Position numbers and translations under genes: made by a program. DNA of 64,000 bases from CADCWK01 sp965218235 (GTDB lineage Bacteria > Chloroflexota > Chloroflexia > Thermomicrobiales > UBA6265). The notes under the pieces are model-generated. The model did no database searches. It was not told the DNA's origin and saw only the letters and a list, made by a program, of their open reading frames with translations. Positions within the stretch are counted from its first letter, which is position 1. Each line of letters starts with the position of its first letter. This document shows positions 58,631 through 64,000 of the stretch, one piece after another. Location of the stretch: contig OZ244595.1 of NCBI GenBank assembly GCA_965218235.1, positions 1,302,001-1,366,000 of the forward strand, in the 5' to 3' direction.

Positions 58631-58947
58631 GGTGGAAGTATAGCGATGAGCCGGTGCACCTGAGCGCGTTTTGCCCGGGCCTCACGTGGTTCTTGGGAGT
58701 AGTGCGCCACAACAGATTACTTTGCTTCCTGGCCACATGCATTCAGTGAAGCCGTCGGATGAGTAGCGGACGAGTAATGATCCGACTCCGGAGCCCATCT
58801 GGCATCGATCCGCTGACCGAACGATCATTGGGACTGATCAGACGAGGTTCAGAGGGGCGTACTCTGCGACTCCGTCGTCAGCTGTCGGTTCGGTTTTGCG
58901 CCAATTCGCTTCAATGCTCGACCCAGGACAATAGAGGAGGGGTGGCC
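58631..58947. other. Intergenic region between divergent HDAC-like and HemQ-like genes
   Basis: 317 bases without a gene. Apart from the -10 near the deacetylase start and GAGGAGGGG at 58934-58942 before the HemQ-like gene, I see no clear signals. Confidence 0.4.
58637..58642 (-). promoter_or_regulatory. -10 element six bases from the HDAC start codon
   Basis: TATACT on the minus strand at 58642-58637 ends six bases before the ATG at 58630, so transcription would begin at or near the A of the start codon. No good -35 is visible. Confidence 0.4.
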
Positions 58948-59637
58948 ATGACCACACCGGCATCCGAGACCATGTTCACCGCGTTCTGGCTATTTTCGCG
59001 GCGCACCGGGTCGCCGATCTGGGAGGAGGCCGTCGAGTCGTCCGACCGGGCAAGCGAGACCTTCCTGAGCGCGCTGGGCGACGCGGCACCGGAGGTGACC
59101 GTTCGCGGCGTCTACACCACTGCCGGGCTCTCACCGGAGGTGGACCTGATCCTGTGGGTCGTCGCCCGCGACCCGGAACGTCTTCACGACCTCGCCGCCG
59201 CCCTGAAGCGGACCTACCTCGGCCGGTCGCTGGATGTCCGCCGGGTCTATCTCGGCACGGCCAGCAATTCGCAGTACGACCCGACCCACGGCCCGGCCTT
59301 CCTGCAGGGCAAGGCGCCCAGGAAGTATCTCAGCGTCTACCCCTTCGTGAAGACGCCGGACTGGTACCTCCTGCCGTACGAGGAGCGTCGCGACATGATG
59401 ATCGATCACGGTCAGATGGGCCGCGAGTACCCGTCGGTGTTGACCAACACGGTCAACTCCTTCGGCATCGCCGACCAGGAGTTCATCGTCGCGCTCGAGG
59501 ACGACGATCCCGCCGTGTTGATCAGCATGGTCCAGCGGCTCCGGGCGGCCGAGGTACGGAAGTACACCGCCATCGACACACCGATCTACCTCGGGCTGCT
59601 GAAGGAACCGGCGGCCGCGCTCCAGTCGCTCTTCTAG
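58948..59637 (+). CDS. chdC: Chlorite dismutase-family protein, HemQ/coproheme decarboxylase-like
   Basis: 229 residues from ATG 58948, chosen for the strong GAGGAGGGG upstream. The protein belongs to the Dyp/chlorite-dismutase superfamily. The HemQ-type core is visible: SVYPFVKTPDWYLLPYEERRDMMIDHGQMGREYPSVLTNTVNSFGIADQEFIVALE, with Tyr131 in the position of the radical-forming catalytic Tyr and His154 as heme ligand. The Arg that gives chlorite dismutase activity is not evident, favouring coproheme decarboxylation, the last step of the coproporphyrin-dependent heme pathway used by Actinobacteria, Firmicutes and many Chloroflexota. No other heme genes are in the window. Confidence 0.83.
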   Translation: MTTPASETMFTAFWLFSRRTGSPIWEEAVESSDRASETFLSALGDAAPEVTVRGVYTTAGLSPEVDLILWVVARDPERLHDLAAALKRTYLGRSLDVRRVYLGTASNSQYDPTHGPAFLQGKAPRKYLSVYPFVKTPDWYLLPYEERRDMMIDHGQMGREYPSVLTNTVNSFGIADQEFIVALEDDDPAVLISMVQRLRAAEVRKYTAIDTPIYLGLLKEPAAALQSLF

Positions 59638-59836
59638 CCACGTCCCTTCCCGATCTCTGAATGCTCGGCACCATCTCGGATTCGTTTCGAGCCTGATCTC
59701 CGGTTCTGGGTGACGCCGTGTCGCCGAAGCCACCGGACGATCGGGTGTCCTGTAGGGAGCGTCGACTACGACAACCTCCGTTGATTCCCGGATCGGGGAT
59801 GGGTTTCCAGTCACCACCGCTTCCAGCGACGGAGCC

Positions 59837-60772
59837 GTGATCCGTTCGCGTCAGTGGCGGTACTGGTTGCGACTCGCCTTCGTGTGCGGCCTCGTCGCCA
59901 CCCTGATCGGCGGCGGGGTCCATCTGATCGTCCGGGCGGCGGGGACGGCGATCGAGGAACCGGCACTGAACGAGTCGTCCGGACTCGTCGCCAGCCACCT
60001 CAACCCCGGTGTCTTCTGGAGCCATAACGACTCGGGACGCGTCGCCGAACTCTTCGCCTTCACGGCCGATGGCCAGGCGGTCGCGACGATGACGATGCCG
60101 GGTGTCCGCGTCCGCGACTGGGAAGACCTTTCGATCGGTCCGGATGCCGAAGGCCGGGCCTCTGGCGCCCTGTACATCGGCGACATCGGGGACAACGGTG
60201 GGGGCCGGGACGACGTCTCAGTGTTCCGCCTGTCGGAGCCGGACCTGAGTTCGATCGTTCCCGGCGAACCCGTCGACCTGACCGCCACGGACGTCGAGCG
60301 GTTCGATCTCGTGTACGACGACGGACCGGGCGATGCCGAGACGCTGATGGTCGACCCCCGCGACGGCTCCATCCTCGTCGTCAAGAAGACGATGGACGAG
60401 ACCGCGCCGCTCTACCAGGCCACTCTTCGCGCTGACGGTGCGATGACCACGCTCGTCCGGCGGACCGATGTCGCGATCCCGGGGTTGCTCGGGTTGACCC
60501 GGCTGGTGACCGGCGGCTCGATCTCGTCGACGGTCGACCGCATCGTGCTCCGGACATACGTGGCGGCGTGGTGGTGGCCGGTCGCGCCGGGCCAGTCGAT
60601 CGCCGACGCGATGACGACGATCCCCTCCCGGCTGTCCCTCCCGGCGATGCGGCAGGGCGAGGCGATCGCCTTCTCGGCTGACGGCCAGACGCTCTATGTC
60701 ACGAGCGAGGGGTCGCCGGCCCTGCTCGGCTCGGTGCCGGCTCCGATCGTTCCCGGTTCTCCCAGCCTCTGA
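59837..60772 (+). CDS. Membrane-anchored beta-propeller-like exported protein
   Basis: 311 residues from GTG 59837. One hydrophobic segment near the N-terminus (WLRLAFVCGLVATLIGGGVHLIV) acts as signal anchor. The rest is beta-rich with propeller-like repeats: GVFWSHNDSGRVAELFAFTADG, RDWEDLSIGP, GALYIGDIGDNGGGRDDVSVFRL, EGEAIAFSADGQTLYVTSEGSPAL. GDIGDN and WEDLS motifs are seen in uncharacterised exported propellers. No catalytic residues recognised. The ribosome site is weak (GGAG only two bases from GTG), so the start is uncertain. Confidence 0.7.
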   Translation: MIRSRQWRYWLRLAFVCGLVATLIGGGVHLIVRAAGTAIEEPALNESSGLVASHLNPGVFWSHNDSGRVAELFAFTADGQAVATMTMPGVRVRDWEDLSIGPDAEGRASGALYIGDIGDNGGGRDDVSVFRLSEPDLSSIVPGEPVDLTATDVERFDLVYDDGPGDAETLMVDPRDGSILVVKKTMDETAPLYQATLRADGAMTTLVRRTDVAIPGLLGLTRLVTGGSISSTVDRIVLRTYVAAWWWPVAPGQSIADAMTTIPSRLSLPAMRQGEAIAFSADGQTLYVTSEGSPALLGSVPAPIVPGSPSL

Positions 60773-60794
60773 CCGAACCATTCTCACCACGCGG

Positions 60795-60825
60795 CACCGA
60801 TGTTCCGGCTCACGGGACATCGGTG
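60795..60825. terminator. Bidirectional hairpin between convergent genes
   Basis: CACCGATGT (60795-60803) pairs with ACATCGGTG (60817-60825). It lies in the 57-base space between the convergent exported-propeller and phosphodiesterase genes and can serve both. Confidence 0.6.
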
Positions 60826-60829
60826 TCGT

Positions 60830-62299
60830 CTAGACCGATTCGCGACCCAGTGACCCATGGACGTAGGTCGCTGCTGCTACCCGGTGGAGCAGCAGGTGAC
60901 GGGTGTCTGTCCCGGAGACCTCGGCGGTCAGTGTCTCCTCGCTGGTCGCGGGCGTCTCACCATGGGGGGTGGCCAGCCCTTCGTGCAGCACGCGCCCATC
61001 CACCACGGAAGGCGGCGTGAGCTGGAGGATGGTGAGCACGGTCGGCGTGAGGTCGATGGCGCCGGTCGGGGTGTTTGAGACGACGCCCTCGCGGAAGGAT
61101 GGTCCGCTGGCGATGAGGAAGGCGTGCATGTCATAGGGCGAGGCCGAGCCGTGCGACGATTTCAGCGCCGCTTGCGTCGTCAGCGCCGCGACTGTGCCAG
61201 GGACGCCGAACTCGTTCTGATCATGCGTCCAGACGGGGGACACGGCGAGGAGCGGACGCCGGTCATTGATCGCGCCGCCCCAGAGCGCCCGGAGCGGAAT
61301 GACGCTAGGGATCGTCTCGGTGCCGTCGGCGCCGCCAAGGACCAGATCGACCCAGCTCTGGGCGTAGAGCCACTCGACCAGCGGCGTGAGTTCCTCGACC
61401 GTCGACTCCGACGTGCCCGGCTCCGCGTAGACGAAGTCGCTTGCCGTTGCCAGCGCCGGCAGGTGCTTCCCGAGATCCTGCCGAGCCTGGGTGAGACATT
61501 CACGCAGGGTGCGGTGGCTCCGGACGGTCGAGTGTCCGTGATCCGAGAGGAAGAGGACGTCGAACTGGTCCCGGAGGCCGCGACCGCCGAGCGCGTCGAG
61601 GATCGTCCCGACGCGGTCGTCGACGTTCGCCATCGCGGCGCGGGATTCTAGTGATCCCAGTCCGAAGCGGTGCAGGCTCGCGTCCGGCTCGGCCAGCCAG
61701 AGGACGATGACTTGGTTCCGGGGGTCGTCGAGGTAGAGCTCGGTGACGGCGCGGGTCGCGTACCGGTTGCGCTCGATCAGCGGCACGGACGGCTCCGGGA
61801 TCTCGCCGAGCTTCTCCCGGAGGTCGTAGAGGTCGGCGATCCCAAAGGCGCTGTTCGGGTTGACGATTCGCCCCCGGTCGTTGAGCGTCCAGAGGACGTT
61901 GGAGCCGCTTGACCCCGTCCCCGCCACGGCGACGCGGCGCCCGCTGTCGACGAGGATGTCGCTCAGGGAGCGGACGAGCAGGGCGCTGCTTCCGGGCTGG
62001 GCGCCGAGGGCGTCGAGGTGCTGGTAGTTGGACGTGTCGACGATGTGGTCGGCCGTAGCGTTGGGGACGAGCATCGTGTTCGCGACGATGCCGTGCCGGC
62101 CGGGCGTCGTCCCCGTCGACAGACTGCTCATGTTGACCCGGGTGTGGGATGGGTAGGCGGCGTGGTGGTCACTGAACCGGACGCCGCTGGCCGCCAGCCG
62201 GGCGACGTTGGGCATCAGGTCGGGATCGAACAGGTCGGGCCGCAGGCCGTCCGCGCCGATGATGAGGACACGCCGGTCGGTCGAGAGAGTCAACGTCAT
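60830..62299 (-). CDS. Alkaline phosphatase-superfamily phosphodiesterase (NPP-like)
   Basis: 489 residues. The AP/NPP metal site is recognisable: Asp in LIIGADGLRPDLF, nucleophile Thr in AAYPSHTRVNMSSLSTG, Asp and His in LWLAEPDASLHRFG, Asp-His in LFLSDHGHSTV and a final His in SPYDMHAFLIASGPSF. This set binds two Zn ions in nucleotide pyrophosphatase/phosphodiesterases. There is no signal peptide, so cytoplasmic, unlike many NPP enzymes. The substrate is a phosphodiester, pyrophosphate or similar. It lies 94 bases downstream of the solute-binding protein gene in the same direction. Confidence 0.88.
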   Translation of the reverse strand: MTLTLSTDRRVLIIGADGLRPDLFDPDLMPNVARLAASGVRFSDHHAAYPSHTRVNMSSLSTGTTPGRHGIVANTMLVPNATADHIVDTSNYQHLDALGAQPGSSALLVRSLSDILVDSGRRVAVAGTGSSGSNVLWTLNDRGRIVNPNSAFGIADLYDLREKLGEIPEPSVPLIERNRYATRAVTELYLDDPRNQVIVLWLAEPDASLHRFGLGSLESRAAMANVDDRVGTILDALGGRGLRDQFDVLFLSDHGHSTVRSHRTLRECLTQARQDLGKHLPALATASDFVYAEPGTSESTVEELTPLVEWLYAQSWVDLVLGGADGTETIPSVIPLRALWGGAINDRRPLLAVSPVWTHDQNEFGVPGTVAALTTQAALKSSHGSASPYDMHAFLIASGPSFREGVVSNTPTGAIDLTPTVLTILQLTPPSVVDGRVLHEGLATPHGETPATSEETLTAEVSGTDTRHLLLHRVAAATYVHGSLGRESV

Positions 62300-62316
62300 C
62301 GCCTTTGCGCGAACGG

Positions 62317-62354
62317 CTGGACGGGTGGCGGATCATCTCCGGTCACCCGTCCAG
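62317..62354 (-). terminator. Hairpin after solute-binding protein gene
   Basis: CTGGACGGGTG (62317-62327) and CACCCGTCCAG (62344-62354) form a perfect 11-bp stem with a 16-base loop, 39 bases downstream of the stop of the ABC solute-binding protein. Confidence 0.55.
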
Positions 62355-62393
62355 TCAGGTAGAGTTCATCTGTCAGGCCAGCTGGCTGACGGA

Positions 62394-64000
62394 CTACTCG
62401 TTGAACGAGAGGTTGTAGGCGCGCAGGTCCATGTTGTAGAGCGGGTACGGGGACCAGTTCACTGACGTGCTGACGGCGTAGAACTCGGCCGGGTCGTAGA
62501 GGACCGTGCCGGGTGCCTCATCCTCCCAGATGTCGAGGATCGCCTGGTAGTCCGCGTACCGGACATCTTGGTCGAGGGTGGTTCGGGCTTCTTCCGCCAG
62601 CCGGTTGAACTCCGCCGGGGCGTCCCAGTACTGCTCCTGGGTGCTGCTCCCCGGTCCCCAGCTACGGATGATCGCGCCGTCCGGGTCGGCGAGGATGGAG
62701 GAGTTCGACCAGGTGTGGACCATGCGCTCCGGGCCGCTGACTCCAGTGTCGCTGCTGTCGATCTCGGCGTTGATCCCGATGTCGGCCCACATTTGGATGA
62801 TGGCCTGCGCGACCTGCTCGCCGTTGGTGTAGTACCCGCCGTGCATCTGATAGGGGATGGTTTCGCCAGCGTAGCTCGACTCGGCCACCAGTTCCCGAGC
62901 CCTATCCGGGTCGTACGGCGTCAGCGGACGACTTTGGTTGTACAAGTAGCCGAACTCCGGGAACTGGTGACTCCGCTTGGCGCGGGCTTCGCCGTTCCAG
63001 ATCGCGTCGATGATCAGCTGACGGTTGATTCCAAGGTTGAGGGCCTGCCGCAACGCCTTGTCGGCCAGTACCCCATTGTGAACGTTGTATTGCAGGACGT
63101 GGGAGTTCGCCAGGACGACTTTCCGGACGTCGATGCCATCGCCGTCCTGGAGCGCCGTGACCTGGTCCGGCGGGACGTTGGTGATGAGCTGGACCTCGCC
63201 GTTGAGGACGGCGGTTACCCGGGCGGCGACTTCGGGAATCACCCGGAAGACGATCCGCTGGGCCGGGGGCGGCGTGCCCCAGTAGCCGTCGTATCGCTCG
63301 AGGACGATCTCGTTGTCCGGGGAGAAGCTCGCGAAGCGGTACGGTCCGGTGCCCATGCCAATCCGCCGGAACTCATCGACGCCGACCGACTCGATGTAGT
63401 TCTTCGGGACGATCCAGGATGCCCACGAGGCGAGCCGGTTGACGAGTACGGGATCGGGCTGATCGGTCGTGAAGCTGACGGTGGAGTCGTCCACCCTGGT
63501 GACCGCGCTGACGGTCGCGAAGTAGGTGCCGCCCTCGACCAGATCGGGGTCGCCGTTGGCCTCGGCGTTCTTCATCCGCTCGAACGTGAAGACCACATCG
63601 TCGGCGGTCATCGGGTCGCCATTGTGGAACGTGACGTCCGTCCGGAGCTTCAGGACGAGTTCGGTCGCGGAGACCTGCTCCCAACTTGTCGCCAGTGAGG
63701 GAACGTTGACGTCGCCGTTCAGGACATCGCGTCGGATCAGCGTGTCGTACGGCGTCCAGTTGACGCGGGAACCCACGTTGCTCAGCTCGCGCGCTGGGTC
63801 GAGCGTTTCGGGGATCTGCTGCACCCCGATGATCATTTCCTCCCGCTGGATCCCGGTCTGGGGGGCGTAGTTCCCCTCCGGCGTGGCCTGGATCGGCGCT
63901 GGCTCTCCCGCGCCTGGAGTGCTCTGGGCGGAGGTGGCGGAGTTGAGGGCGGCAACGGCGACGGCACCGGTCGCTATTCCGGTTCCGACGAGAGTTCGCC
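62394..64000 (-). CDS. ABC transporter solute-binding protein family 5 (peptide/nickel type), partial
   Basis: The frame stays open to the window edge, so the true N-terminus lies outside; at least 535 residues are present. The first visible residues (RTLVGTGIATGAVAVAALNSATSAQS) look like the end of a Tat or Sec signal peptide, followed by a low-complexity linker (TPGAGEPAPIQATPEG). From there the SBP_bac_5 pattern is clear: YDTLIRRDVLNGDVNVPSLATSWEQVSATELVLKLRTDVTFHNGDPMTADDVVFTFERM, YESVGVDEFRRIGMGTGPYRFASF and KALRQALNLGINRQLIIDAIWNG. Such proteins bind peptides, nickel or opines outside the cell and feed ABC importers; the permease genes would be beyond the window. Confidence 0.9.
   Translation of the reverse strand, partial: RTLVGTGIATGAVAVAALNSATSAQSTPGAGEPAPIQATPEGNYAPQTGIQREEMIIGVQQIPETLDPARELSNVGSRVNWTPYDTLIRRDVLNGDVNVPSLATSWEQVSATELVLKLRTDVTFHNGDPMTADDVVFTFERMKNAEANGDPDLVEGGTYFATVSAVTRVDDSTVSFTTDQPDPVLVNRLASWASWIVPKNYIESVGVDEFRRIGMGTGPYRFASFSPDNEIVLERYDGYWGTPPPAQRIVFRVIPEVAARVTAVLNGEVQLITNVPPDQVTALQDGDGIDVRKVVLANSHVLQYNVHNGVLADKALRQALNLGINRQLIIDAIWNGEARAKRSHQFPEFGYLYNQSRPLTPYDPDRARELVAESSYAGETIPYQMHGGYYTNGEQVAQAIIQMWADIGINAEIDSSDTGVSGPERMVHTWSNSSILADPDGAIIRSWGPGSSTQEQYWDAPAEFNRLAEEARTTLDQDVRYADYQAILDIWEDEAPGTVLYDPAEFYAVSTSVNWSPYPLYNMDLRAYNLSFNE

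Overview
This is a GC-rich bacterial chromosome segment. Nearly all of it is coding, there are no rRNA or tRNA genes, and genes sit in short co-directional runs with ATGA or GTGA overlaps. The gene mix suggests Chloroflexota, most likely the Thermomicrobia side: SufBCD with SufS/SufU, an AAA/NB-ARC LuxR regulator, HemQ-type chlorite dismutase, an M29 aminopeptidase, GMC oxidoreductase with a gluconate-dehydrogenase-like small subunit, LarA-like proteins and PMT-type glycosyltransferases. This placement is inference; an actinobacterial origin is not excluded from sequence reading alone.

Layout. 0-3 kb: a membrane-anchored coiled-coil protein cut by the window start, then a plus operon of a carboxymuconolactone-decarboxylase-like protein, a metallo-beta-lactamase-fold hydrolase and a GntR/FCD regulator. 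2.9-5.3 kb (minus): Rieske ferredoxin, sufU, sufS. 5.8-10.3 kb (plus): Tat-exported GMC oxidoreductase pair, then an ArsR-type regulator coupled to an MFS exporter. 10.7-12.7 kb: a hypothetical protein and a complete IS630-family element. 12.7-17.7 kb (minus): beta-propeller lipoprotein-like or exported protein, two-component system, MFS transporter. 17.9-26.4 kb (minus): an unusual complex I-like operon. 26.7-32.2 kb (minus): DsbA-like protein, then fur-sufC-sufB-sufD. 32.6-34.4 kb (plus): hydroxyacid dehydrogenase and a secreted protein. 34.4-42 kb (minus): membrane-anchored molybdopterin oxidoreductase, two paralogous PMT-family glycosyltransferases, aroA, M29 aminopeptidase. 42-49 kb: HD phosphohydrolase, small membrane protein, LarA-like protein, DUF308-type membrane protein, LuxR regulator. 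49.6-58.6 kb (minus): rubredoxin/GltD/ferredoxin fusion, MFS exporter, SH3/NlpC-P60 cell-wall protein, coiled-coil protein, HDAC-like deacetylase. 58.9-64 kb: HemQ-like protein, exported beta-propeller-like protein, AP-superfamily phosphodiesterase, and a peptide-type ABC solute-binding protein cut by the window end.

The most unusual item is the 17.9-26.4 kb operon. It encodes all seven complex I membrane subunits (A, H, J, K, L, M, N) but none of NuoC, E, F, G or I. Between nuoA and nuoH is one 568-residue protein that fuses a NuoB-like domain without its cluster-binding cysteines, a linker rich in His, Met and Asp that looks like a copper-binding segment, and a NuoD-like domain. The promoter in front of nuoA carries a perfect ATACCC-N5-GGGTAT inverted repeat between -35 and -10, resembling CsoR-type metal-sensor operators. 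I infer a redox-cluster-free, possibly metal-linked relative of complex I.

Other points of note: the IS630 element sits exactly in the TA of a native TAG stop codon and replaces it with TAA without changing the protein. A hairpin repeat family interrupts the suf operon between sufB and sufD. Iron-sulfur assembly genes lie in two minus-strand blocks about 22 kb apart, the second headed by a Fur-family regulator.
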